Assembly: GCA_028641055.1 (NCBI GenBank)
Contig: CM054060.1
Location: forward strand, 206,360,445 to 206,424,444
Source: Alopecurus myosuroides
Lineage: Eukaryota > Streptophyta > Magnoliopsida > Poales > Poaceae
Reading direction: 5' to 3'
DNA length: 64,000 bases
Part shown: positions 45,585 to 56,425 of the stretch, piece after piece
How positions within the stretch are numbered: position 1 is the first letter of the stretch
Layout: each line of letters starts with the position of its first letter
Position numbers and translations under genes: made by a program
Notes under the pieces: generated by a model
What the model saw: the letters and a program-made list of their open reading frames with translations, nothing else
Database searches by the model: none
What the model was told of the DNA's origin: nothing

Positions 45585-48137
45585 TCTCCACTACTTATAA
45601 AAGGAAGAACTTTGTGGGAAAATTCAATCTACACCGTCCATGTGAGTCGATCAAACGGACACAAACACCATGTTCTCCCTCCCGGGTTTCACGAGCTCCT
45701 CCCGCACCATCCTTCTCATCGCTCGCCCCATCTATCAACCGACATATCACGATCTAAAATTAGTTGTTCTCTCTCACCCCCATGCCCCTCCTATGACACC
45801 CACGCATGTGCCTGGCTGCCCGGCCATACCTCGGCCACGCCGACGCGACGCCCACAACGCACACGAGCAGCAAAGCAGATATGAACTCGCAAAACACCGC
45901 CACCACACCTCCCTCCGCTGGACATCAATACCTTAGATGGCCCCGCCGCCGGCGACGCGCTTCTTACCTCTGCCGCCCTCGACACGGTTGCAGATGTGCC
46001 GCCCTCGACGCGGACGCAGATGTGCCACCCTCCAGAGACAAGCCAACACGTCTGACGACTGCATGCTCTCGCGAATCGGGAAATGGAGTGTGGCGATCTG
46101 CCTGGCCTCGCCGCCGAAGCCGGAGGTGGAGAGTTTTCCTTTACATGCTCCTGTTCCTCCCTTTTGTCTACCGTATATCCGTTCAAGATGTGCAGTTGCC
46201 GGTGTGTGCTGGGGTTCGATGTTGGAACTACTTGCGAACTGTTTACCTTTCTAATTGAGTTTGAACTGTAGACGTAGGCACGTAGCTACAAGTCCTTTTT
46301 GTGTCTTACAGGTGTAGGTTCAGGTTTTATTTTTCCCATTGATCACAATCCCACAACGAAAATCCCAGCTGATTAAATCCTGCTTTCCAAAATGCCTCAG
46401 TGGGTAATACACAAAGCATATAAATGTATATTTGAGGGATATGGAACTGCAGAACAATGTATCAACTTCTCTCAATGAAGTTCAGTTTACATACATGTCA
46501 CTTTAACAATATTGAACCCACATACATTTTAACAAGCATATGAGCCACGTAGACACATATTTCTGTCCCTATCTTATTATGTGTTGTTGCATTACCGAAC
46601 TCACTTCAATTATACGAGGACTGTGCTATATTGTGACAACTATCTAGGTGTTTTCACTTTTCAGTTCCCTGTCTATTTATGTGCCCCGGTTCAGATGTCC
46701 TCCTTCCAATCTTATATAAGTAGTGGAGATATGCTACAGATATTATTTTTTGGATCCATACACTACATATCTGAGAAACCATTATTCAGTTATGCAATCA
46801 AACTATCCTATACTTAGAATAGTATAATTTTTTTGGGATGTTTTGGGGTGCTCAAATGCGACAATTACTTGTCTTGAGGGGAGTAACTGTTTTGGTATGG
46901 TTTAGAGTTGTGCATATGCTTCAGCTTCGAAGCAATAAGAAATTCCAGCCTCCCATGCCTCTATTTACTATAAGCAACATATGTAGATATTATTAAGCAT
47001 TTTGCATTCAAATTTCTCAAACTTCCGAAAGTTAGCTTCTATTTGTTATCTTAATTTTCTAAATCTTTTGTCAAATGGCATTCACACACCACCTCTATTG
47101 TGCTTTAGACGATTTTATTACATTATCTACAGAAAACGCTTCAAGCTTCTCATTAAAAATGATGGAAGTTAGGATCCCGACTGCTTTTCAATCTTTAATA
47201 GTGTATCTAATTCAACAAGGTATGAAACAAATATTACAAGAATCCTTTGATACATGAATTTTAAATTTCTTGCAAAGCGCGGTATGTACAATTGATAGCT
47301 CAATAGAATTGTTGCAAAATTACATGTAAACTCTGCAATCTGACACACTTTGACCAAGCAGATTTGAGGGTGGAAACCAAAATGTTTTTTCTAGAATTTG
47401 GCTGGATGATTCACGGTCTGTGGATGGTGACTGATACTATGCATCACCGTGCAATTACGGAGTGGATACGGCCTGACCCGGTGAAGGATGAAGGCATGGA
47501 GCAAGGTCATGTGTTTTTTTTCTGCTTCTTCGTGGTGTCATTGTGGAACTACACAAGAGGCTGAACCTACAGCTTTCTGATGGGTTGTGCGATTATATCA
47601 TGCAATCTATCATCCTAGAGAACGAGATGACCACAATACCAGTGTTTCAGTTCATTCTGAGGTTGTCAGTGAAGCCAGTGGCAAGATCAATATGATCAAT
47701 GGTGGGCTGATGCTACCATTTTTAACTGCAAACTTGAAGCACTCCAGCTTTACTTTGCCGACGTTACCGATGTGACACTGGTGTACTTGTCATTGAGTCC
47801 CACCCCCTCTCTACGGGAGACTTGGAAAGGAACCTAACTGTACTTAGGTATAAAATGGTGTTTGGGCCTTGATGTAGTTGTGGAAATATATATGCTTAAT
47901 ACATACTGATCGGCAAGTGGGTATGCATCATTTTTTGCTGTCCTGAAATTTAGCAAAAAACACAATCATTCTGGAAATATATATGCTTAATACAACAAAT
48001 TTTTGGTAGTTGAGACTTGGATTGACAAATATAATCGCGACAATCACTCTACGAAGATCCACAATGAGGTTTGTCATATCATACGAGGACATGAATAACT
48101 ACGAAAACATCGTGCATTGCACGTGCACACTTACTAG
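45585..48137 (+). mobile_element. Non-autonomous Helitron, 2553 bp
   Basis: Begins TCTCCACTACTTATAAAAGG and ends CACTTACTAG, with a perfect 5 bp stem (CGTGC-ATT-GCACG, 48111-48123) 10 to 14 bases before the end. It lies between A (45584) and T (48138), with no target duplication. TC at the 5' end, CTRR at the 3' end, a short hairpin and A|T insertion are the Helitron rules. No Rep/helicase is present. The left third (45640-46170) is GC-rich, with overlapping frames on both strands, and might be captured gene DNA; the rest is AT-rich. The 5' end resembles the TCTACTA...TATTAAAAG form of grass Helitrons. Confidence 0.8.
48111..48123 (+). terminator. Helitron 3' hairpin
   Basis: CGTGC, loop ATT, GCACG, followed by TGCACACTTACTAG. 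In Helitrons this structure marks the end of rolling-circle transposition. Confidence 0.75.
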
Positions 48138-48511
48138 TTAAGATCCAAACACCACAACTACTGTTCACTTGGTCAAATATTACTTATTGGAAATGGTGAT
48201 GAGATCCGTCATTCCTTGTCCAGCTGCTCATAGTTGTCCATAACGGGGACACGGCTAAGATCTTAGTTTGTGGACTCTATAGAGGTTGTGCACTTTCACC
48301 CTTTGTCTTCAATTAGCCCAAACATCATATACACCCAGAGTGCATCATGGAAAGGAGAGAATTGAGACGAGATCTTTCAGAAGAAGGAGTTCAACCCACC
48401 GGCAAGACCAGTTACACATATAATTATGCTACATCTCCTTGTCAAGCCTGGGCTGAACCCTCACAACTAAGTTGATCAAGACAGAGCCCATATCTCAAAA
48501 GGCTGCACGGT
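48138..48511 (-). other. Second piece of the interrupted - strand LTR
   Basis: 374 bp without a gene, between the Helitron and the Athila-type solo LTR. The last five bases (ACGGT) may be a decayed target duplication partner of GCGGG at 50102-50106. Confidence 0.45.
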
Positions 48512-50101
48512 TGATACTCATAAACGTATCCTTAATTTCTAATGTTCCATGTTGTTTTCTTGTTGTTTCCCACATGTTTTCTATACACTTTATGCCATTT
48601 TTATCGATTTTCTGGACTAACCTATTGACAAGATGCCACAAAGCCAGTTCCCTGTTTTCTGTTATTTTTAGTTTTAGAAAAGTTGTTCTGGAAATATTCT
48701 CGGAATTGGAAAATTCGAAGCCCGGATGTCTTAGAAATCCCGAAGGTTCCACGGAGTCCCGAAGAGACCCGGAGTGGGGCCTTAGGGGGCCCACACCATA
48801 GGGTGGCACGGCCCCCCCTTGGCCGTGCCAGGGGGTGGTGTGGGGCCCCTGGGCCTCCACCGCCTCTTCCCTTTTGCCTATTTGTTCCCCCAAGACGTAA
48901 ACCCTAAAAGAATCCCACTTTTACCCGAGAAACACCCAAGGGCGCCGTCACCGGCATCCCGAGATCGGGAGAGTTCTATAGCTCTCCCCGGCACCCTACC
49001 GGAGGGGTAAATCATCACCGGAGGGGTCTACACCACCAGGCCCTCCTCCGAAGTGATGCGTGAGTAGTTCATCCCTGGACTACGGGTCCATAGCAGTAGC
49101 TAGATGGTTGTTCTCTCCACTTTGTACCTCATGTTTAGATCTTGTGAGCTGCCTATCATGATCAAGATCATCTTTATGTATTGCTACATGTTATGTTTGC
49201 TGGGATCTGGTGAATGTTGAATGCTATGTCTTCTGATTATCAATCTATCATGTTATCTTCATGCATATGTTATTTATGATCTTGCATGATCTCGGTTGTT
49301 AGTAGATGCTCTGGCCAAGTAGATGCTAGTAACTCAAAGAGGGAGTATTTATGCTCGATAGTGGGTTCATGTCTCCTTTTCATCTGTGCTCGAGTGACAG
49401 AAACGTGACGGATGGAGGATGTGCTGTTGCCATTAGGGAGAAAACAACAATGCTTTTTCTAAGGATGATGTTATTGTTTACATTACACACTTTGCTTACT
49501 GCAATTATTTGTTGATTGCAACTTAATACCCAACATTTGTTCGGACGATATTCTGAGGGTGGATTTTTTAGTCATAGATGCAATTGGATAACGGTCTATG
49601 TATCTTGTTGTAATGCCCTCATGAATCACATAGTAATATTTACGTCTTGCATATGCACTACAGTGCAACCTTCATTTCTGTCAATTGCCCATCTGTAATT
49701 TGTTCACCACACATGTTGTTTATCTTTCTCGGAGAGACACCACTAGTGAACTGTGGACCCCTGGTCTTTTTTCCTCATACTGATAAAACACCTACTGCTT
49801 TCATGCTGCTCTCATACTATTTTCCACACCATACGTTTAACCTCTTTGTGTTCAGCAAAACCGGTGAGATTGACAACCTCACTGCTTCGTTGGGACAGAG
49901 TGATTTGATTGTGTTGTGTAGGTTCCATGATCCTGCTGAACCGGTAGTGCGGCCTGCCACCCCAGCTGCATCAACCTTCAGAGATTGCTTGTCCTCCTAC
50001 TGGTCGATTCAACCTTGGTTTCCTTTCTGAGGGACAACTTGCTGCTACACTCTTCACAACCTTTCTCTTGGGGTTTACCAACGAGGGTATTAAGGCCATC
50101 A
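48512..50101 (+). repeat. Solo LTR of a second Athila-type family
   Basis: 1590 bp from TGATACTCATAAACG to GGGTATTAAGGCCATCA, with no internal region on either side. It shares with Triticeae Athila-type LTRs the runs GTCAATTGCCCATCTGTAAT, GTGAACTGTGGACCCC, GGTGAGATTGACAACCTCAC and CTGAGGGACAACTTGCTGCT. The GC-rich block 48700-48860 contains GGGGGCCCACACCATAGGGT, like the other Athila LTR here. The five bases on each side (ACGGT and GCGGG) match at three of five, so the duplication is decayed or the end is off by a few bases. A solo LTR arises by recombination between the two LTRs of one element. Confidence 0.75.
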
Positions 50102-50146
50102 GCGGGAAGCTACTAGATTTAGAGGGACATAGTAATCTCTTTGTTC

Positions 50147-50151
50147 CTGGG
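50147..50151. other. Target-site duplication CTGGG, left copy
   Basis: CTGGG directly before TGATGTAGCCC; repeated at 57441-57445. Confidence 0.92.
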
Positions 50152-51199
50152 TGATGTAGCCCATCGTATTCAACCAAGCACAACATCGATGCACAACAAG
50201 GTGAACTCACTCCTATCTCCGTATGTTTCCGGTGACTTGGTGAACGGTGCGCTACCTCATGAAATACCCCTCTACATGCATAGGTGGGATCACACCATGG
50301 AGACCCAAGATGGTGCCCAAGATGCTCAAGAACATATCCAAGAAGGTGCACATGAAGCTAGGAAGGAAGTGGGTGAAGACGACATCAAGATCGGAGCTCC
50401 GAGGAGGAAGAACGGAGGGAAAAGGGGGCTCCCGGCCTCACCCCCCGGCCAGGCCGGCCTCTCCTGGCCTCAGGCCGGCCAACCAACCGAGCAGGCCGGC
50501 CTCCCCCTTCCCCACCCCGGCCTCAGGCCGGCCTGCCCCTCTCCTCAGGCCGGGCACCATCCCGAGGGCGCCGGCCTCCCACCCCGGCCTCAGGCCGGCC
50601 TCCTAGGCCAGGTCGGCCCCAGGCAGGACGCCTGCCTCCCACCCCGGCCTCACAGGCCGGCCAGGCCGGCCTCCTAGGCCAGCCTCCCCAGTGTTGTGCG
50701 GAAATGCCCCGTTTTGGCACCGTTTCGCCCCACCTTTCCCCCTAGGCTATATAAGGGACCCCAGTGGCTAGATCTAGGGTTTAGGGATGATTTGAGAACT
50801 TCACGCTATGCCCTTGTATCCCTATTGTGAGGTGACTCCTCTTACGAGGCTACTCCTATGATGTGTATCTAGGACTGTATCAAGATCTCTCCAAGGAGCT
50901 ACTCTTTCACCTTGTGATTCTAGTAGTGCTTGCCCACCTTCCCCTTGTGGCTTCTGTTGGATCGGTGGACCGACCGGTGAGAGAAATCGGTTTCATTTAG
51001 CGTGTTGTTTACTTGGGTTTGCGATCCCTCGTAGGCTTCACGAGTTATCTTCCCCTTTTTGTGTTTCCACGCGTTTGCCTCGATTTCCCCTCGATACCCC
51101 CTCTCGTGTTCATCGTGTTCATCGCGTTCTTCGTGCGTTCTTTGTTCGTTCTTGTCGATTCATGAAGATCGGGCCAACTTAGAGGTCAACACCTCATCA
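50152..51199 (+). repeat. 5' LTR of the unrecognised element, with GGCCGGCC array
   Basis: 1048 bp, TGATGTAGCCCATCG to AACACCTCATCA. 50443-50690 is over 75 percent G+C by eye and packed with GGCCGGCC or AGGCCGGCCT palindromes separated by TCCCACCCC spacers. A TATA box (CTATATAAG, 50748-50756) lies 60 bp after it. The right part has CGTGTTCATCGCGTTCTTCG-type short repeats. Frames crossing the array are composition artefacts. Confidence 0.9.
50748..50756 (+). promoter_or_regulatory. TATA box of the unrecognised element's LTR
   Basis: CTATATAAG in GGCTATATAAGGGACC, directly downstream of the GC array; conserved in the 3' LTR at about 56996-57004. Transcription should start near 50780. Confidence 0.75.
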
Positions 51200-51201
51200 T
51201 C

Positions 51202-51214
51202 TGGTATCCAGATC
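51202..51214 (+). promoter_or_regulatory. Primer-binding-site-like sequence of the unrecognised element
   Basis: TGGTATCCAGATC starts three bases after the LTR end. It matches the initiator-Met complement TGGTATCAGAGC except for an inserted C and the last bases, so it is a variant or decayed site. Confidence 0.6.
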
Positions 51215-52435
51215 TAGATTGACACGAATCCGACACCCCACCCCCTCCCCTACCACCAATTTTTCTTCTATCCACCATAAATTCGAAAATTTGACCAAAA
51301 ATAGCCAAAAGGGATTTCGACCGATCTCTCGATTTGTTGAGTTTTTTGTGGTTTTGATTCATAGATTTGGTGCCGAAGACCATTCCCCACCTTTCTATTT
51401 ATCCACATTTCTCGAATTTGTCCAAAAAAATTCTTGATTTGAGAGGAATTTCGAAATTGAGCAAAAATCCCAGAAAAATCCTGCTCTTTGATTCTTGGAC
51501 AGATTTTATATCTTGTTTTTCTTTGTCGTCGTTAATCCGATTTGAGTGAGGCAAGTTCCTACGCGTCGCCATCGACATCACCTACGCATCTACATCAACG
51601 GATCCACACGACATCGACGTCCACCGGCTGCAAGTCCGAGATCATCCACCGCATGGGTATAACTTGCTTCCGCTTGAACTAACCCATTCCTTTGTGTACC
51701 TTACCTATTCGGACTAGTTCTTTTACACCGCTTGGCATCGCATTTGTGGCACCTAGAGTGCGAGTTTTGCGCTTGTGAGAGACTAGCTACGAGTAGGCAT
51801 TGGCATTTGGGAATCATCATCCATCAAAAAGTGAAAATAAAAAAAAGGAGAAAGAGCAAGAAGCAAAAAAGAGCCAAAAGAAGCAAAGATCGATGCCAAT
51901 TGCTATCATTTGTAGGAACGCCTAGCTTCGAGTTGCGAGAGAGAAGAGAGTGACCGGTTGCCACATTGCGAATCTTGTTGCCTCTTCTACTTTGCGGTTT
52001 GAGCTAGCGTCCTCCTTGCGTTGGTGTGGCATTGAGCTTAGTCTTCGATAGGTACATTTCGTCTCCGCTCGTCCATTGGCCGCACTAACCCCATTTATCA
52101 CTTGTGTGTGTGTGTTTTTAGTTTCCACCATAGCACTTTCCTCCACTAGGTTTGGTTTTCGTGCTAACTTTTCTTTGGTTCTTCTCCATGTTTTACAACA
52201 TACTTTTCTTTGGATTTGTCGTTTTCTCGCCACATTTCTAACCCATTGCCATCCACCCATAAGACGTGTGTGTTTTAGAGCGTGTTTTTGGGATCTTTCG
52301 AACTCAATTCACTTCATTCTTTTTGCTCTCGGTTTCTCTTGGCATGGTCCACTAGTTTCCAACATTTGCTAAAAGGTGAGGTTTGAGCTCTTAGGTCCTC
52401 ACACTCTATATATACACTTGTGCTTGTGAGTAACC
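51215..52435 (+). other. Leader of the unrecognised element
   Basis: 1.2 kb without a gene. It contains a purine-rich run (51827-51890, AAAAAGTGAAAATAAAAAAA and GAGAAAGAGCAAGAAGC) and several GT-rich stretches. This length is typical of a gypsy leader before gag. Confidence 0.55.
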
Positions 52436-54271
52436 ATGTATAGCGAGAGCGAAGAATATGGAGGCCATGATGACCATGACGATTCCATGATGGACCACTA
52501 CAACTACAACGAGCTAGACATGGACCTCCATTCCTACGAGCATGACGTGGTGGACGACCACTCCTACGAGCACGACATTGTGGATGACCACTACTACGAG
52601 CATGACATGGTGGATCACCACCACTACTACAACGACAACGTCGAGCTCTACACCGACTACTCCTCCCAAAGCATCATCGACATGGAGGAGCACCACAGCA
52701 ACCACGCCAACTTCGACTCCATGAGCTACAACGACATGAACCACTACTACAACTATGACACCGCAAGCTTGGATGACAAGATGGAGCCATACTACACCGA
52801 CAACGCATCCACAAGCATGGCGGAGTTCTACACCGACAATGACTCCGACATGGACGAGCTCACCTACAAGAATTTCCTCTCCAAGCTTTGATGGCCAATA
52901 CATCACATATCCGATGGTTCATGCTCACCACCAAGGAACTTCAAGGAGAATGCCAAGGCCAACACAAGACAACTCCCTTCAACCTCAAGATGGTGCAACG
53001 ACAAGAAATCCGACAAGTTGGCAACGTCAAGATTGTCAACATCAAGACGGCGCCACAAGAAGGACATCATCGAGGCCCCATCAAGAGGGAAGGACAAGAA
53101 GCCAAGGCATCCGAATGACTTTCGGAGTCATCCCACACATGAAGTGCGGGAACGCCACAAGCTTCATCATCAACAACCTTCAAGCTCTCATCACCGCGCT
53201 CATCACCAAGACCGTCGCCATGATCATCACTGCCATATGGAAGAGAGTGGTACACCCACCTCACCACATCTTCCACCACAAGTTCCGCGACGACATTGGT
53301 TTGAGCATCGCTTGCCATCACCACTACCTCGACCTCGACACCGACAAGGCCGTGGTGACCCTCTTCAAGATCACCCTCTACGACCGGATATTCTTCATCA
53401 CCCACCTTCTCCAAGCTTGACTCATGACTATGGTCTACGTGACTTCGTGGATGGTGCTTGCCCACATTCAAGGCTTCCAAGGCAAAATGTGTGTCACCAC
53501 CACAATGACCACCAAGAACAAGCCCATTATCAAGAAGGTGCTCTCGACATGGCTTCTAGTGAATGCCTCCCTCAACTCCACCACAATGACCACCGGCGCC
53601 ATCCTCTCCATCATGATCGCCATCGCCAAACCAAGGAGGATGACCCACATGAGCTTCGACCGCCTATCTTTGATGAAGACCCAAATGAGAGAACTTCTCA
53701 ACATCAAGCGAGTGCGAATGCTCCCTATGGCTTGTCTTTCCCCATCTTCGAGGAAGACCCCATTGAGCGCCACCATCGACAACAACCAAGTGGGATTGCT
53801 CAATTTGCTACTTCACTTCCCATCTTTGATGAGGACCCCTATGAGCACCACCATCATCAACAACCAAGTGGGCATGCTACAAATGATCTCTCACTTCCTC
53901 TCTTTGATGAAGACCCCTATGAGCGCCCACTTCGACCACCACTAGGCATGGATGCTATTCATGATCTCTCATTTCCCATGTTTGATGAGGAACCTCTTGA
54001 GCGACCACGTCAACAACAAGCAAGTGAAGATGCTCCAAGTGACCTCTCACTTCCTATTTTTGATGAGGACCCACATGAGCGACCTCGTCAACATCAAGCA
54101 AATGGAGATGCTATCCATGATTCTTATCCTCCCATATTGGATGAAGCACCGCACCATCAAGACCATGAAGACAACAAGTTGAGCGCCCTTTGCCTCAATG
54201 TTACAAGGTGCAAGGACCATGAGCGTCATCATCCATATGAGGAATGAGAGCCTCCACCTCATCTTCACTGA
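52436..54271 (+). pseudogene. Repeat-rich reading frame, first half (His/Asp/Tyr-rich start, 26-residue repeats)
   Basis: ATG at 52436 (MYSESEEYGGHDDHDDSM) opens a frame dominated by D, H, Y, E and N to a TGA at 52889-52891. The same frame stays open from 52892 to a TGA at 54245-54247, with a further TGA at 54269-54271. From about 53660 it has a degenerate 26-residue (78 bp) repeat, consensus LSFPIFDEDPYERPRQQQAS, seen about six times to 54130. The middle (53018-53650) is rich in H, R, Q and P. Gag is expected at this place in an LTR element, but no gag fold or CCHC motif is visible. It might be a highly diverged gag, an accessory protein or a repeat-expanded relic. I do not recognise it. Confidence 0.6.
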
Positions 54272-55120
54272 GATTGTGCTTTCTATTCGCACCCCGCCTT
54301 CGACAAGGATCAAGAACATCCTCGCCATGGACACTATGACACCACTACTTCATCGAGGCAAGATGCGAGAGATACTTCTCCACCAACAATCAACCACAAA
54401 TTTCATGAGCGACATTCTATGAGGATGAACAATGACCTTCATGATCAAGGCCATGAGTTTCCTTCATCGCCACAAGCGCAACAACAACATCAAGAGTGTG
54501 AAACTATTCCTCCCATGACACAAGATCAACATCACCATATGCATGAGGAGACCACTCTACCACTCTATGATGAAGACGTTGATGCATGTGACATTATAAA
54601 AGCGGCTCATCCCTTGCCATCATCTCTAAGGCATTCTTCTTCTTCGTCTCCAATGACACAAGTGCCAACTTCGACCATCCACAAGAGAGCTTCCAATTCT
54701 ACCAACGAAATGATCATGGTTGCCAACCAAAATGGTGACCATGCCTACATGAGTGAAGACCAATACTATGCCTTGCACCAACTAGCTCTCAATTCCTTGG
54801 ACATGACGACCAATGGTGACGAAAGCGTCTATTGCAATGAGGCCGCGAATTCATAGCGAGTGTTGACACGAGTTCTTCAAGCCTATCCTCAAGATAGGGA
54901 CCAATGATGCAACCTCTCTAGAGCCGGCGTCAATGGCCTATCTATCATTGATGGAGGTAACGACGAATTGGGTGACACTCTCCCCTTGACTTCAAAGCAT
55001 CTCATGCCAACCTCCACAAGGCCACGCTCAAGCCACCATTCTAGCCAAGGATATCTTCATCATCATCATCGACCATTCGAGGATGCTACACGGCATGGCT
55101 TATACTACCACATCACGTAG
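54272..55120 (+). pseudogene. Repeat-rich reading frame, middle (His-rich linker with stops)
   Basis: In the same frame as the blocks on both sides. Open from 54272 to a TAG at 54854-54856 (includes MRMNNDLHDQGHEF, HHMHEETTLPLYDEDVDACD, which echoes the upstream F/YDEDP unit, and EDQYYALHQLALNSLDM). Then come a TGA (54905-54907) and a TAG (55118-55120), separated by open sequence with a run of six His (HHHH...). The stops look like point changes within one former frame. Confidence 0.55.
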
Positions 55121-56425
55121 ATGATGGAGCGTCCTTCGACACAAGCCATGACCCTACCTCCTCCTCCAAGAAAGCCACCCTTTCCACACTTGGAGATCAA
55201 TCCAAGATATGAGATGATTGAGTCCTCCTCTCCACATGTTATGACACTACCGTCTCCAAGCAATGCAACGACTTCGACAAGTGCGCACACCTCAAGTGCC
55301 AAGACTTTGGAGCCTTCTAGTGTCCCTTCTCAAGCTTCTAGTGAGATGAGTGGTGAGAGAGAGATCCACCATCACGTGAGTGAGAGGCACAAGCCCATAA
55401 TGAGTGGAAAAAGCATGAGTGTTCTTAGAGGCATCGCTATGATAGCCACCAATAGTGAGATGAGAGTTGAGAGAAAAACCCCATGTGTGCTTATCGACAC
55501 TAACGGCTTACCAGCTTTCTCTCCATCTTTGTTGTCTATTTTGCAGAGATTTGGTTTCCCTATCAAGCATCCTCTCCCTCATGGACTTCTCCACATACAA
55601 GGCTCTCCACACCGCATGAACATCGACAACGACTTGAAGATTTGGAAGGAGTACATTCCGCTCGTCATGATCCACATGGAGATTGACAAGCCCTTCTCCG
55701 ACAATGCCTTCTCCATCCACACTCCTCAAGTCAAGATCTACACAGCGCGTCACAAGCACTTCGACATCAACGCCTTCTACGCCTACATCCCACATGTCAC
55801 GATGTGCATGGAGTTTGACAAGCGCATCCAAGACAACGAATTCTACGCCTACATCCCTCATGTCAAGATGTACTTGGAGTTCCACAAGCACATCCACGAC
55901 AACGACTTCTCCGTCTACATCCCACACGTCAAGATGCACTTGGAGTTCGACAAGCGCGTCAACGACAATGACCACCACGACTACACATCAACCGCCACGA
56001 GGTACATGGACTTCGACACGAGCATCAACAACAACGCAACCCATGGAGCGGCGTGCAACCAATGCGTCAAGTTCATCTACACTCTACCGCTTCCGCACGC
56101 TCATCCTCATCCACCCATTGAGGATCATGTCAAGATCGTCATCACCTTTGGACCACACCCTCCACGAGCATACCTTGGCATGATCTTCGATAAGAGGCTC
56201 AACTTCAACGACTACATCGCCTCGCAACATCTTCTTCAACCATCCAAGGGGGACCATTTCATGATCTTCATCACCTTTGGACCACCCCCACTCCGAGCCT
56301 ACCGTCACATGAACTTCGACAAGCGGCTCAACTTCAACGACATCTTCGTCATCAACATTCCTTCTCCCGCTCACAAATGGATGGAACGAGAGTCGAGGAC
56401 GACTCTTCTTCAAGGGGGGAGATGA
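55121..56425 (+). pseudogene. Repeat-rich reading frame, last part (22-residue repeats)
   Basis: Open for 434 codons to a stop at 56423-56425 that overlaps the first bases of the 3' LTR (TGA of TGATG). 55740-55990 holds a 22-residue (66 bp) repeat, YIPHVKMHLEFDKRVNDND-like, in about four copies. Further on, a longer unit, (V/M)IFITFGPPPLRAY followed by MNFDKRLNFND, occurs twice (56110-56200 and 56255-56345). Periodic His, Asp and aromatic residues continue throughout. No enzyme motif is seen. That the frame ends exactly at the LTR start supports it as a real element gene rather than chance. Confidence 0.6.
56412..56422 (+). promoter_or_regulatory. Polypurine tract of the unrecognised element
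   Basis: AAGGGGGGAGA immediately before the 3' LTR start. Confidence 0.85.

Noticed and set aside
45612..46258. Host gene at the Helitron left end (several frames of 90-150 codons)
   Set aside because: Frames overlap on both strands, lack splice structure and known motifs, and lie inside the Helitron ends; at most captured fragments.
49647..50030. 127-codon frame in the solo LTR
   Set aside because: It falls in sequence I recall as standard noncoding Athila-type LTR; no domain.
50443..50690. CRISPR-like array of repeats and spacers
   Set aside because: Units are short, irregular GGCCGGCC palindromes of unequal spacing inside an LTR of a plant retroelement; no cas genes and no unique spacers of constant length.
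52514..52906. 130-codon - frame rich in Val and His, looking like membrane segments
   Set aside because: It is the antisense of GAC/CAC/TAC-rich codons (Asp/His/Tyr), which always gives Val-rich shadows. Not a membrane protein.
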